A stretch of 64,000 nt of DNA from Seiridium cupressi (taxonomy: Eukaryota; Ascomycota; Sordariomycetes; Amphisphaeriales; Sporocadaceae), in NCBI GenBank assembly GCA_036674765.1, contig JARVKI010000038.1:186001-250000 (forward strand), read 5' to 3'. The position numbers were made by a program, and so were the translations under genes. The notes under the pieces were generated by a model that did no database searches, was not told the DNA's origin, and saw only the letters and a program-made list of their open reading frames with translations. How positions within the stretch are numbered: position 1 is the stretch's first letter; each line of letters starts with the position of its first letter. Positions 1 through 11,838 of the stretch are shown one piece after another.

Positions 1-836
1 ACAATGGATAAGCGACATTCATCGACCAACTAGTGCACAAAGCAAGTACCGCGATTTGTCTTGCATCGACTACTTGACCAGACAGGATAGAGGCACTCAT
101 TTGCTTTATCTGGGCCTGTCCGCTGCGCCACGGATGACATCTCCGGATGTATCATTTCTAATTGTCCCAACGGTCTGGTCAGCAGGTGTAACATCTGCCG
201 TTGTCTGCCTATCACGTACAGGATTGCGCGACACATGATTGGCTGGCGGCGACTACGCGATCAGTTCAGGTTAGACCAGAAATCCTGCTGGCGACTGTGA
301 TGCTAGGATTGATGAACTCGACGCAACGATTCGAGGAAGACTGGAGGCTAGATTTTCCCATCGTACCAAGATCGAGGGGCTCGATGAACTGAAAACGACG
401 GGAAATTATGGGCATGCCGGGTCGATGTTCCCTCCTCTGCCGAGTCCCTGCCTTCTCCACGTTTCCCCCTTGTGAAACACTAGACCAACCCTTTTGACTA
501 ACGGTCAACTTTCCACATTCTCTGGGCATCCATGATCCTGCAGGGGAGACACTCTAATTCAGAATTAAACTACCCGTGCAACACGAGAATTAGACTCATC
601 ATACAGCGTGGGCACTGTAATTCAGACAGGAGCACAATGTTAGCGCCCACCTCGACCAGACACACTATCCGCACCCAAGGCGAGTTCCGATGCCTTATAA
701 ATAAACTTAAACATTAAGATGCCCTTGACATGTAGATCTCTCGCTTTTGGATAATCATCCGTCTTTCTTTTCGCTCTTCGTTCCAATTCGTCAAGTTCTT
801 GTGCGGGTCATAAGATCCGACGTCCTCTCTTTCAAT
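1..836. other. Intergenic, 5' flank of secreted-protein gene
   Basis: No ORF here has a credible protein character. The last 140 bp hold a TATA-like motif and a pyrimidine-rich leader before the first gene. Confidence 0.6.
696..703 (+). promoter_or_regulatory. TATA-like box
   Basis: The sequence TATAAATA lies about 134 bp before the ATG of the secreted-protein gene, followed by a T/C-rich leader. The spacing suits a fungal core promoter. This is motif-based only. Confidence 0.35.
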
Positions 837-2931
837 ATGCTGTTCCGCTCGATCGCAGCGCTTTCGTGCGCACTTGCAACTACATTCGCTCAGGGCCTCA
901 GTGAGAGCTCTTTGGAAAAATTCACTGACTCCTTGACCTTGGACTATTCTTTCAGCCCCGTCAAGGAGTCTTACTGGACCGGCTTCCCTCACCATCGCCG
1001 AACCCCATTTGCCGTTTCGCCTGACGGCAAGTCGGCGTATCTTGCCTACCTCGACTCAAGCGAGACCGATGTTCATATCCAACAGGTCGACCCCTCGACC
1101 TTTGCCGCTGTCGGCACCGCCGTCACTGTGACCGGTGGTAAGGAGGCTGGAGGTCTCGTTGCTCACGATGATGGCTTCGCGCTTCTCACCAACGAGGCTC
1201 TGCCTTCTGGTACAACCGATGCGCCCGCTGATAGCACTCCGGTCCCTGTTTTATATCGGTTCACAAATGGCGAGCAAACTTTCAAGACCTTCCTTGGCGG
1301 TCCCGGTGTTGATACCGATTTTGGCCTCGCCGCTTCTCCTGACTTGAACGGTGATCTGGTATACTCCGAGGCGGCCGGCATGTATGGTGCCTACTTCGTC
1401 ATCACTGCGTAAGTTATCCATATATGACAACCCGAAGCCTTATCCTACTAATCAAATACATGTAGTTACACGGGCGATGCCTCTGGCCACTATGGCGACA
1501 GCGTCAAGTACGTCACCGATGATGGTACACTTACTACTATCTCCGGCGCGTCGAGCTCATGGGGCTGCTCGCACAACACTGGTATCGCCTTCGAGGCCGC
1601 TGATGCTGCACCTTTTGCCAGTGTCTGCGCCGAAGATCAGGGTGATATCTGGCTCAACACCGCCACGCAAGGCATGAGTGGTGTCAAGATCTCCAACGAG
1701 AATACCACGAATGGGGCCAGCGGCGAGTCCTTGGGCGGTATGAGTGGTTCCTACAGTGGATTGGCACGACTGGTAGATAGTGATGCCTACGTTTTCGCTT
1801 GGGTCTCCCGAGGTGCCGTCGACCTTGTCGAGAACGAGTGGATGGGCAGTGGCTATACCCAGTGCTCCAACCGCACCAATGGCCGCAACGTCGCTATCGC
1901 TCAATTCACCGACAAGAACACTCTGGTCGGCGACCAAGCATCATCCGTCGTTGGTGCTACTGATGGTGACTCTCAGGTTAACTGGATCACTTCGGGTACC
2001 TCGGACTGCTCCAATGCTCACGTCGCTGCTTTCGACGGCGAGAGTGTCTTGGTCACTTGTAAGCCTCATCTCGATGAGTTAGTATAACGCTGGGTAAAAA
2101 TACTAACAATTTTGATTAGGGGAAGAGATCGAAGATCCCGATTGCCAGTTCATCGCCATGGGCTGCAAGGGAACCTTCACTGGCTCTCGTTTCCAACTTG
2201 TTACCAACGGCGCCAAGGTCGGCGAGCCTCTCGTTGAGACCGATACATACGTCGCTGGTGATATGGTCACTTTCTCTGATGGTAGAGTATGTTGGCCGTA
2301 TGTCAGCATGACTTGGGATCTATCTGAGGCTGTTGCTTACGGAGGCTCAACAACTACCACCACCTCGATGTCCTTTGCTTGTATCAGTGCCAGCGGAAGC
2401 AACAGCACTTCTGGAACAACCACCAGCGCCGCCGCTGCTTCGTCAACTGTAGCCACTGAGGCTGCTACCAGCTCTACTGCCGTCGCTTCTACCCTCATCA
2501 CTTCCATCCGATCCTCTTCCGTAGAAGCTGCTGCTACTACGTCTTCTTCGGATGCGGTTGTCACTGCCCCCGTGACCGTTACGGTTGTGCCAGTCGCGTC
2601 GCCTTCCGAGGTTGCCTCGAGCACTGCCGCCGCCTCCGAAACCGAGGTCTTCGTTGCCCCTGTCGAGTCTGTCACCGAGGCTATCTCCAGTATCACCTCT
2701 GTCCCAGTTGAGTCGACTGTTGAGGCTGTTCCTACCACTTCCGCAGTCCCGACCGAGACAGTCTCAGAAGTCATGCCAACCGCCTCCGCTATCAAGGCCT
2801 CGAGCGGTTTCGCCTTCCCCACTGGAGCTAGACACTCGCACCCTCATGGCTCAGCTCGTCCTAGCGCCAGCGCCTATCCTGGATTTGGTAGCAAGTCCAG
2901 CTGTGGCGGTTCTCAGGAGCATCAGGTTTAG
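837..2931 (+). CDS. Secreted Ser/Thr-rich protein of unknown function
   Basis: Three exons (837-1408, 1466-2058, 2120-2931) join in frame to about 658 residues. The introns (1409-1465, 2059-2119) begin GTAAG and end TAG. The start is the ATG after a pyrimidine-rich leader, because it opens directly with a hydrophobic signal peptide (MLFRSIAALSCALATTFAQ). The N-terminal ~420 residues contain short repeats around PDGK- and DLNGD-like motifs that suggest a beta-propeller-like extracellular domain, but I cannot name the family. From about residue 430 the chain is rich in Ser, Thr, Ala and Val, as in O-glycosylated wall-associated stalks. It ends in a His/Ser/Gly-rich tail with no hydrophobic GPI signal, so it is probably secreted. 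The function is unknown. Confidence 0.85.
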
Positions 2932-3212
2932 GTGCCCAGGTCACTGTACTCGCAGAGGTCTCACGGTGATGGCATTCGATTCTTCTAAATATTCTTGTAC
3001 ATACTCGTAGGGAACGCATGTACATCATTTCAATTGAGCATCCAATGCTCATTTACCAGCAGTCAGCTGCATATTAACGATTCATGAGCTATATATAAAT
3101 CGTCATTCTACTATGTGACTGGTCCATGGCGTTTTGCCGGACCTTTTGATATTCACCGTATCATATGAGGCCAATTACATTAGAAGACTGGGGGAAAAGA
3201 GACGTAACTTAT
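2932..3212. other. 3' flank of secreted-protein gene
   Basis: This AT-rich stretch is likely the 3' UTR and spacer between convergent units. No gene is seen. Confidence 0.5.
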
Positions 3213-3689
3213 CTATAACGAACAGTAAAGAACTTTCGGCATAATGCCCTCTTTTGCACGAACAGCGAACAAAGGGTTCCTTTGTTCACAATTTAGCTCG
3301 GCAATCCCTCTCCTCCACTCCTCAATATGTATCTTGACATCATGCACTGAACATTCAATCTCCCACGCTTCTATCAACTGAGAAGCTAGGACGAGTGCTC
3401 TTCTGATGTCTAGCTGAAAAATAATAGCGTCTGTCATCATCCACTGAGTCATGTAAGTATTGATGATTGCCACTTGATGGCCTCTGCAGACACAGTAATT
3501 AGGATCGTGGTTTATACGTGCGCATACTGGTAGTCCAATTCTGTCAATCTCAATAGCACATCCTCCTGGAAGGGCGACGAATGGCAGACTATTCTTGGGA
3601 GAAATTGCCTTGTAGCGCAGCTTCTCGGATGGTCTAAAGATGTACTTGGTAACTCTACCGTTTGGACGTTTAAGTTTGATGGGTTGCAT
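3213..3689 (-). CDS. Small hypothetical ORF
   Basis: A single ATG-started ORF of 158 residues runs without interruption. Its composition is protein-like: mixed charged and hydrophobic residues, several Cys and Trp, and an amphipathic C-terminal half. I recognise no domain, signal peptide or membrane segment. It may be a complete small protein, the last exon of a longer gene, or chance. A second overlapping reverse-strand ORF around 3512-3775 has a poorer start and is less likely. Confidence 0.35.
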   Translation of the reverse strand: MQPIKLKRPNGRVTKYIFRPSEKLRYKAISPKNSLPFVALPGGCAIEIDRIGLPVCARINHDPNYCVCRGHQVAIINTYMTQWMMTDAIIFQLDIRRALVLASQLIEAWEIECSVHDVKIHIEEWRRGIAELNCEQRNPLFAVRAKEGIMPKVLYCSL

Positions 3690-5617
3690 GGTAAGTCGTG
3701 AATATGATGGCGGTTTGCCTGTTGAAAACAGAACTGTACGTTAGTTGCGGGGCCCCGGAAAGGGAAGAAAAGCATGGTTCTATGCTTGGGCTGCGGAAAA
3801 ATCGTGAAAGAAGACCCCTTGTACGCTTATATTGAATCACGCTTTATTGGGACTGAATTAACCACATTGTGTGGTGTAACAATGAAGCATTGAAGCACCA
3901 GGATTTGGAGGGGGAGACACACCTCCTAAAAGTAGACAAAAACTAAAGAGGACATATCTCTCTCGAGGCATCCAATTGATTGAATACCTAGTTTGCTTTT
4001 GTTAGCTACGTCACGCAGAGGACCCTTTGTAGATCAATTGGTGGCTGGTGAAAGTTGAAGGTTTTTCAAAATTCATGAACGGCAAACACCACAACTGCGA
4101 CCGAGGCATACAAAATACAACATATCATTCTGATGCTCTAGAGTCCATTAGAAAACCGGCTTGGATTGAAAAGCATGAAATTGGCCTGTTAGTTTTATTG
4201 AATACTTTATTACAAAAGCAACTCCAGGCAAAACCAAGCCTTGCTCCAGAGGGAATAATGCAAGACTGGGAAAGAAGTTGCCCAAGCGAACGTTTAGGTT
4301 GTGGGAACTATTGCTTTCATTAGTTTCTTTTTTGACATTCAGGATAATATCGATTTTTGAATATTTATCATAAAAAGGACATATCACATTGTCGCTCCAG
4401 TTTCATTCCTCGAAAAAGCAAGAGACAGCCATATCTTTCATGAGTAGGTGATTCTTCTGGATGAAGCGGCAGTGCTGGTCAAGATGATGATTAGGTCTCA
4501 GAGAAAAAGAGACCTACGAAAAAAGTCAATGTTGCAGCCAAAGCAGCCGGCTGCAGGCGCTTTTCGTAAGCCCCCTATCCTATAAACATATACAAGAACC
4601 ATAACGATCGAGGCGTACTCTGCTGTTCTTTGAGGCCATCATTCCAGCTTACCCTAATGTTATTCACGAACCTTGCGGCGCTTCGACTACACAGTCATTC
4701 GTCCATGAGATGACCTATCCAATTTGACGACAAATGACTGTAATGGAAGGCTCTATTTCACGTCCTTCCAGCCTCTTACAGCTCCTAGTAACACGAATGA
4801 CTGAGCGCTAGTCATGTCGGCCGCATTTCAGAGATGGAACACGTCTTCTATAGGATACAGAGTGAATAACAGAAGGTCCGTCTTTATACGATTTGCCTTT
4901 TCGCCTAGCCAAAATACGGTAATGGCAAAATAGAAAGCCTCCGAATGTGCCGACCTCTGGATGCTGGCTGAAAAGTTCAGACTGAGCCCGTTGTGTATTT
5001 CATGAAACCATAGCTTTCTTGATTAAGGGGCAGACTTTAATTTGCCACCGCCTCTTGCTACATCTGTTGATTGAAATTTAATCACATAGTTCACTGCATA
5101 TCTCGTGTAGTGTCACGGTCATGTGACAGGAGTTCGTGCACGGACCATATGGCCCGTGCGCCATGTATATAAGTATCTAGACTGGAGCACTGGAGAGGAT
5201 TCCCTCCTCAGCGCAACAACAATTCATATGAGTACCCTTACATGTAGGCTGGCTCTTGACAGTGTACTAGCATGTGTATCAACATATGCACCGGTGCTCT
5301 GCGAGGGCTGGAAATCGTGAAACCTATTACTTTCATTATCAAGCCCTATAGGGGCATATTAGTCTATTTATGAGCATATCGGTATTGTGATAGTCCACCA
5401 TAAGTCGTTATCCAGGGTGATGTCGTTCTGTTGTATCTGTCCACCCCTCAAGAGCTTCAGTGCTCATGTTAAATGAGATGATCAGAGGAACAAACTATGC
5501 AGTGGGTATAGTCCAAACTAGGGCAATCTCGTAGGATGGGTCGAAAAACACGGAGGGGAAAAAAGAAAACGGAAACAAGTTACATGACGAGTAAATGCGG
5601 AGAACCCACTCCCGCAC
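3690..5617. other. Long intergenic region
   Basis: No supported gene. ORFs at about 4048-4387 and 5123-5320 are short and low-complexity. A small inverted pair (cagtcattcgt at about 4691 and acgaatgactg at about 4793) is the only structure I saw. Confidence 0.5.
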
Positions 5618-6691
5618 CTAACGGGTATTGGTGAAGGCATTGATGATGTGGTCTTTGTTATGGCCCTGAGACGCAAGAGAAGCATCGTCCTTGAGGGGTT
5701 TCCCAAGGTAAAAGAGTCTGATCCTTCTGGTGCTGGGGTCTAAGCCAGACTGCTGCAGGGCCTTTTGTCCCACGGACCGTGCACTTTCGTCCGGGCTAAC
5801 TCGAACGATGATGTCGCGCGCAGTCTCACTGATTCGTATGCGAATCTTCGTAGTGGTTTTTGAATCTACGACAGCCTTGCCCTTTTCCTCTCGGCGACGG
5901 AGAGCTTCATCGACGTCGACTTCTTCGGACGACTCGCCTCCACTTGCCAAGTCGCACTTGCGATCGACTTCCGCCTTCGCCTGGCTGCCGACAGCGGCAA
6001 TGTTGACCGGGTCTCTGACGATCCATTCCGGCAACGAATAGTATTGGCCAAGAGAGTCGTATACCCCGTTAGCCATGTCGGCCGTCGGCAGGGTCACCCC
6101 GGCGGCTTTGAGGATTCCCTGAGCAATGCCCAGAGCAGGGTCGTCTTGCTTCCCATCTTCTTCTACTTTTGCGGCGACCCTTCTCGATGTGTCGGCATCC
6201 CACAGCTCTCGGAGCGCCGCGTGTATCGTCTGCCATACTTCTGGCCTCCCGGTCACGCGCGTGTCAAAGAAGTCCTCCCTCTCTTTGTCCAGCTGGGCTC
6301 TGGTCCATATCCGGTTTTTCGAGTGCCACACGTGCCACCTCAGTGGCTTGTCTATGTGCTGGTCGAGTGGTCGCTGTTCTCTCCTGCGCCTCGATGCTTC
6401 GGACGAAGTCGTGTGCGGATGCGGGCGACTTGTTTGAGTGACTGCGGCGGACCTCGCACTATTCCCCTCAGTTGTCGCAGGTTGCAGTCGGGGAGAGTTA
6501 ATGGCGCCAGTTGACCCGGCCGGCGCGCCTCCAGGATGCGGCGCATTCGGCCCGGCGGGTTGAGAGAAACAGCAGCCCTGGAGCCATCTATAGTTTAGCC
6601 AATATTCTTGCCAATGTGGAAGTTTGCGGAAAGTGCACTGGATAGCCATGGAGGGACGGGACGGGATAGGGCAAACGACTAGACGCACCAT
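5618..6691 (-). CDS. UBTD1/2-like ubiquitin-domain protein, N-myristoylated
   Basis: The ORF is continuous, but its first 38 residues do not look like protein. Splicing the intron 6578-6688 (GTGCGT donor immediately after the ATG, CTAAAC branch, CAG acceptor) joins ATG directly to GGC TGC TGT. This gives MGCCFSQPAGPN, a clear N-myristoylation and palmitoylation start, and a protein of about 320 residues. The middle (about residues 75-190) is the DC-UbP/UBTD2 N-terminal domain (PLRWHVWHSKNRIWTR; ILKAAGVTLPTADMANGVYD). The C-terminal ~80 residues form a ubiquitin-like fold without a C-terminal GG, so it is not conjugated. UBTD proteins bind ubiquitin and E2/E3 components. A role at membranes is inferred from the lipidation motif. 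It is transcribed in the same direction as the downstream-lying DIM-5 gene. Confidence 0.88.
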   Translation of the reverse strand: MVRLVVCPIPSRPSMAIQCTFRKLPHWQEYWLNYRWLQGCCFSQPAGPNAPHPGGAPAGSTGAINSPRLQPATTEGNSARSAAVTQTSRPHPHTTSSEASRRRREQRPLDQHIDKPLRWHVWHSKNRIWTRAQLDKEREDFFDTRVTGRPEVWQTIHAALRELWDADTSRRVAAKVEEDGKQDDPALGIAQGILKAAGVTLPTADMANGVYDSLGQYYSLPEWIVRDPVNIAAVGSQAKAEVDRKCDLASGGESSEEVDVDEALRRREEKGKAVVDSKTTTKIRIRISETARDIIVRVSPDESARSVGQKALQQSGLDPSTRRIRLFYLGKPLKDDASLASQGHNKDHIINAFTNTR

Positions 6692-7284
6692 TGTGTGACC
6701 TAGGTCTGACAGCTAGGAACTGTTGCAATACATGATACGAGTTCTAGTTCAACTGCAACGTATTGAACATGTCTCGGAGCGCTGTGCAGAGCCCGGAGTG
6801 AGGTTCTTGGAGATGTGTCGTGTCGTTGGAATCGACGTCGAGCCTCGCTGCGGTCCCCGAAGTCTTCATCTTGGGCGGGTCCCCGCCCCATACAATGTAA
6901 GCTAATGCAGAACAAGCTACCTGGTTTAGGGGCTAAGATGCACCTAGTAAACCGAAAATAGAACCACATGATGCGGGGATCAGAGCCCTGACCGACATGT
7001 GGCTGGGCATCACGTCAAGTATCCCGCAGTTCAGATTTCTGATTCCCTCGATGAAGTCGAGAAGTCTTGGCTTATGGAGTTTATTTTCTCTTCTTCTGTT
7101 TGTATCTTTCATTGACCAACAGCCAGGGTCTGTATCCAAGCAACTGCTCGTCGAAAAGGCTGTAAGACGGGGTCACGCACCTCCGTCCTTCAGCTGCTTC
7201 GCCCTCTAATACGAACATCCCTCATTGCCCCCCAAACCACTTCACCATGATGGGAACTGCATTAGCTTGTGTTGGGCCCTTGCT
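6692..7284. other. Intergenic between UBTD-like and DIM-5 genes
   Basis: Both neighbours are on the minus strand, so this holds the 5' region of the UBTD-like gene and the 3' flank of DIM-5. The short ORFs are not convincing. Confidence 0.5.
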
Positions 7285-8364
7285 TCACCAAAGGAAGCCA
7301 CGGCACTTTGGGCTTCCGCAAAGACAAACAGCCATGTCCTTTTTCTTGGCTGGGTCCAGGGCATCGTTCGCCGAATCATCCACCCCGTCCACATAATCAA
7401 ACGTGAGCTCGTCGCCCCGAGGTATGTCTTGGATGGAAAAAAAAGCCAGATCATGAATGTGCTTGTCCGCGTGATCACCTACCCGGGCAAAGATACGGAG
7501 GTTTGGATCGCAGGAGTGGTTGATGAACCTCGTCGGTCCTGACATGAACTCCCCATCGACCTCGAGTGAAGGGCCTCTGAGCCTCTCGTCCGGTGATTCG
7601 GGATCTGAGAACTTGTCTAGGGCGAAGAGATATACGTCTTTCCGTTGTGCGATATCCGAGTGTGCTCTTCTCCGGTCGGCCTCGGCAGGTGTGATGATCT
7701 CGCCCATGTATTTGTCGATGAACTGGCCTCTCTTGATATCCACCATGCTCCTGACCCCCCAGCCTCTGTTTGGGGTTCTGAATATCTGCAGCGGGATCTT
7801 CCTGCCTCGCTCGACTACGCGATTGGGGCAATCCGGACCACATGCGCAGCCATCGTGGCATTCGTATATCGGTTCTCTAGACTCGAGGACTTTCGATCGT
7901 AGGTGTCCCTTCTTGATACCGTGTGTGTGGTAGGCGAAAGTCTTCCTGCGAAGTGCATCGCCGTAGGTTTCATCCTCTAGCTCAGACTCGTCTTCCGAGT
8001 CTTCCATTTCCTGCAAACAGTGGCAGGTATTATACTGGCACTCCTCACCATCCTCGCAGTCGCACCCGCTGCGAAACTCGTCCCTAGCGGGCTCGACACC
8101 AGGGCCTAAGACAGAGTGGTCGGTGAAATGGAAGTCGGGACTGGGGACGGCATCGTCTGTCTGGTTGATGATGGTGACAGGGAAGTCGGGATGGGACCTA
8201 AAGGCGCGAATCTGGCACCAGTGGCAATTGATCCTTTCCCCCTCAAGGCCCTAGAACATGCAGTAGCCATTAGCCGTCAAAGGAGCCGTAATGCGACAAG
8301 GTCCAGAACAGGTCCCTACCTCCTTGCCATGGTGGAAGAAGTGCCGTTTGCTCCATTCCTCCAT
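7285..8364 (-). CDS. dim-5: Histone H3 lysine-9 methyltransferase DIM-5/Clr4 type
   Basis: Two exons (8320-8364, 7285-8250) flank a 69 bp intron and give about 336 residues. The start MEEWSKRHFFHHGKE is chosen because it joins in frame to the HWCQIRAF block, matching the N-terminus I know for Neurospora DIM-5. The pre-SET zinc cluster follows (GCDCEDGEECQYNTCHC, then CHDGCACGPDCPNRVVERGR). The SET domain has RGWGV, the SAM- and lysine-binding RFINHSCDPN, and LTFDYV. The post-SET CLCGSPKCRGFLW supplies the last zinc Cys residues. All catalytic elements are present. The enzyme trimethylates H3K9 in heterochromatin. In Neurospora this directs DNA methylation of RIP-mutated repeats. There is no chromodomain, as expected for the DIM-5 subgroup. 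Confidence 0.95.
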
Positions 8365-8882
8365 CTCAACGAACTACTACTGGTTCTGGGATCTTGCACT
8401 CGCCGAGGGGAAATGGAGAAATATTTGGGAATCTCGAGGCCATTGTAAAACCCATTGAGTGCCTTTTTGCGGTTGCCGTCAAAGATGCCTCGGGCTGGAA
8501 TTGCAATGGACACGATGTGGGACGCGTCAGGCGCGTTGAGCGTGTGCTTGCTTAATTACATGTACATTGCAGTGTAGTTTAGTGCCTGGTGCGTGCCTGT
8601 CAAGCCCCACTCTGGTGCTAACCACATGTACCTAACCATAGCTTCGGTACAATGTATCCACCATGTAGGCCTAATGTAGCTACCTGCACTGTGGAGCTTG
8701 AGCTCGAGGTCATGTAGGTATGGATTGTCTTTACTCAAATCGCAACTACATGTGCCATAAGACGGATTACAACACCACAACCCCTTCGCAGAGCCCAGTC
8801 ACGCTTCATAGTCGTATCCATGTCGGCGTATCAACGCCATGTTTATGCCACACGCTAGTCCTTATCCTCGATCACCTCCAAG
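8365..8882. other. Intergenic, ACATGTA-rich
   Basis: This holds the promoter side of DIM-5 and the 3' flank of the next minus-strand gene. Several copies of TACATGTA-, CATGTAG- and CATGTAC-like words lie between 8555 and 8760. No gene is seen. Confidence 0.45.
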
Positions 8883-10058
8883 TCAATCTTTTGCAGCTGA
8901 AAATACATTCTTCAATCCCTCAATCGCGAAGTCGACTCCATGCTTAACAGAAGTAACAAGGGCATGACAGCCGTCCTTAGTCGCGCTGGTGGCAGCAACA
9001 AAAGTGTGCTCAACCCACTCGACTGAGACCTGAATAGCCCATACAGTCCAGAGGCCACCACGGTAAATGCCATAGCCGACGAGGATCGCTGCAGACAACC
9101 ATAAAACAATCCTCATGATCTCCCAGAACGGATTCGTTGGCGGCTCGGATCTCCATACCGATCGGGGGGAGGTTGGAATAGTGCCATAGCGACCACTCCA
9201 GGTTTGAGACGGCCCCGCATGCGCACCCGGGAATCTCGCATTGCCAACTTGGATAGGGACGGTGCGATCCCTAAAGAAATCGTCCAGATAATCAACACGT
9301 CTCGGTCGCCGATTATTGGCTGACCGTCTCCCTCCGTTACTGCCGGGAGGGACCTGGGCTGTCCCACGTGTCATGATTGTGGCATCAATCTGGACGTTCG
9401 ATCGGCTCGTTCTAGTTTCATATCGTGTCGTGGTGGCTCTCCCATTCAAGCCTACAATGTATCTACTACCTGAAGTGCTTCTATCGGTCGACAATACGGC
9501 AGCCTGGTGGACATGAACGATCGGCAGGGTGAACTTGGCATACTCGACGAGTTCTTGGTAGGATTTCTTCGAGAGCACATAGGCGTCGTTGCTGTTGTTG
9601 TACGGTCGTAGCGACTCGATTGTGATGGAATGGTGAGCCCCTGCGTGTATGTATGAATTCTTACTCAAGCAAAGCGACTGATTCTCGAGATACAACAGTA
9701 TACCGTTGTCAGGATGAGGACTACACGGGGAAACCGGTAGATACTTTCCTCGGATTTCGAATGATCTATGCTTGATTGCTAGGTCGACTCCGTTGAACGA
9801 TGTCAACTACACTTGTCAGCGCTCCACTACGACCCAAATTCTTCTACGGATACGTACTATGAGGATCACCACCTCGCCGTCGTCAACCAGTGGTGATAGG
9901 ATGACTACTGGGTGATTATAGCAGCCAGCATCAAGTCTCTGGTCGGTCCTTGACCTAGTAATTGGCGGAAGCCAGGCAATTTGGCCTGCGAGGTGCCCCC
10001 GATTGATCGTCTCACCTCGGCGACCAAGGTGTGACCGAGCATGTCTTGCTCGTGGCAT
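8883..10058 (-). CDS. Single-TM fungal protein of unknown function
   Basis: Two exons (9858-10058, 8883-9806) join through a 51 bp intron (GTACGT donor, GCTGAC branch, TGTAG acceptor) in phase 0, giving about 374 residues. The junction restores a smooth block (HPVVILSPLVDDGEVVILI, then LTSFNGVDLAIKH). This N-terminal part, with the later DNGILLYLENQSLCLSKNSY and SLRPYN motifs, resembles an uncharacterised conserved fungal domain. The middle is Arg/Ser-rich and probably disordered. One membrane helix (IVLWLSAAILVGYGIYR) lies near residue 310, followed by an amphipathic tail. The ATG at 10058 is the first in frame, but an extra upstream exon cannot be excluded. The function is unknown. Confidence 0.7.
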
Positions 10059-11838
10059 ATCGAGTAATCATTCGATACTTTGCTACTGACACGAGTTGAC
10101 GAGTATGCTCGTGCTGGAGGGCGGGAGCATTCTTTGCCTCTTTTCAAGTAGAGGACCCTCTTGCAGCCTTGCGATGATATTCAACCTTGGCGCCTAACAA
10201 TGGTCGCATTTCTGGCCAACTGCCATTGTGTAACTTGCTCCGCCACGAAGCTGTGGTCACCAACAATCAAGCAAAGGTGTGGAGAACCTCGCTCAACTGC
10301 TGTTGGTCAGGCGATTGCTGCCCAGGTCGAGTCTTACCAGCCTGCTGCAAAACTTTATTTACACATGGGCTACGAATGCGACAGTGTTAGAAGTCGTTGA
10401 TTGGCCCGTCAGTCACCGTATGTGCATATCCACCCAGAAGACATTCTGCTAAAGATCTTCAGCCCTGAGACCGAGGATTGAAAAGGTAGATGATCAGAAG
10501 CAACACCAATAATATGGGAACATTTGCGATTACCTTGGACTCTCTGTAAGCCATGTCTGAAATGTACCATGGCTATACCGTCGCGGTAAGTGATGAGACC
10601 CACTTGCAACCCCCCCTCGAGACTGGCTTCATCATGCGAATGGTCACGCTCATGCAAGTAAATCATACTTCTTATTGGTTGCATTTCGTTCAAGATTCTG
10701 TTTTCTCATTGCATCTAAAGGCTCGACCAGTCTAACGGTTCTTCAGAAGGATTTAACGGGGAAAGGAGATACATGTGGCCCATGCTGTCAGAGTTTAGCT
10801 ATATACACGCACAACCTCTCAAAATGTCTTTTTGGCTTCGGCAGCTTCTTCGAGGGGCGTCCTCACTTGCCCAAGTGGGATATCATATATCGGACTTAAG
10901 CCAAGGAGCTATATCATATTGGTGAGATACCCCAGTATAGCTGTCTACTGCTGAGTATCTAGAATGTGCAGTCGATTTTCTTGGTGGATCTTGTCACGCA
11001 AAGGCCGAGTGGAATTAATATGCACATAATATGTAAAGCCTCTTTCAAACCTCGTCACTACTCTCATATCAACTTCTACGACACGGTGCATTTTCCGTAC
11101 AGAGTGGCAACTCCACCAACAAATACTACTCAATGAATTCGAGCATCTGGCATCTGACCGAACCAGCCTGGTTCAGCTATACCTAGCAATTATGATTCGA
11201 CAGATTAGAGTGATAGAAGATCCACAAGTTGAAATCACAAGATCGTCCACGACATGAAAGCGATATACAATTGATACCTTGAAATTCAGAGGATGATGCC
11301 CCGCTAACAATTGATAACTATATCCTGTCTTGTCCGTACAAAGCCATTTAGACCTGACTGAAGATGCTACGTGCTGTCAAGATCTCTGTATCTAAATGGC
11401 ACGCTGGGCCCGGTAATTTGGTTCCAATGCTGTAAAATGGCACTGCAGCAGGGATCCGGCGGAGGCCGGCAGGGAAGCCCTTGGCGGCAAGTGGAACCCA
11501 TGCACCGCTTATCAAGTCGCTGGCACGGCTTTGGTTGGCGCTGCGATGCCCAGCGCTGCTTTGCCGAACGGGGAAGGAGATACGATGCGGGCAACCTCGC
11601 GGACCCAGGGCCACGGCTTGTTCCTGCATACTGCGGGTAGTGTGTATACGCAAGCAGGGAATGTCGCGTGCCCAGTTGCCCAGTCTGCCGGACTTGCATA
11701 CCGCATAAGAGGGCGTCATCGCGCCAGCCTTGTTACGAAGCTGTCTGCCACGTCTTCTCCTGCTCGCCCGCCGCCTCCCTGAGAAGACACTGTCCCAGTC
11801 CAGCCCGTCAATAAACGCCTGTAGCATTTCCCGGAGCC
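10059..11838. other. Intergenic between divergent genes
   Basis: This is the shared 5' region of the minus-strand TM protein and the plus-strand SurE-like gene. ORFs at 10409-10693 and 11348-11878 have Arg-rich or irregular composition and overlapping competitors, so I do not accept them. Confidence 0.5.

Noticed and set aside
2337..2822. Reverse-strand 161-codon ORF
   Set aside because: It is the antisense shadow of the Ser/Thr-rich tail of the secreted protein.
6044..6514. Plus-strand 156-codon ORF
   Set aside because: It is the shadow of the UBTD-like gene on the other strand.
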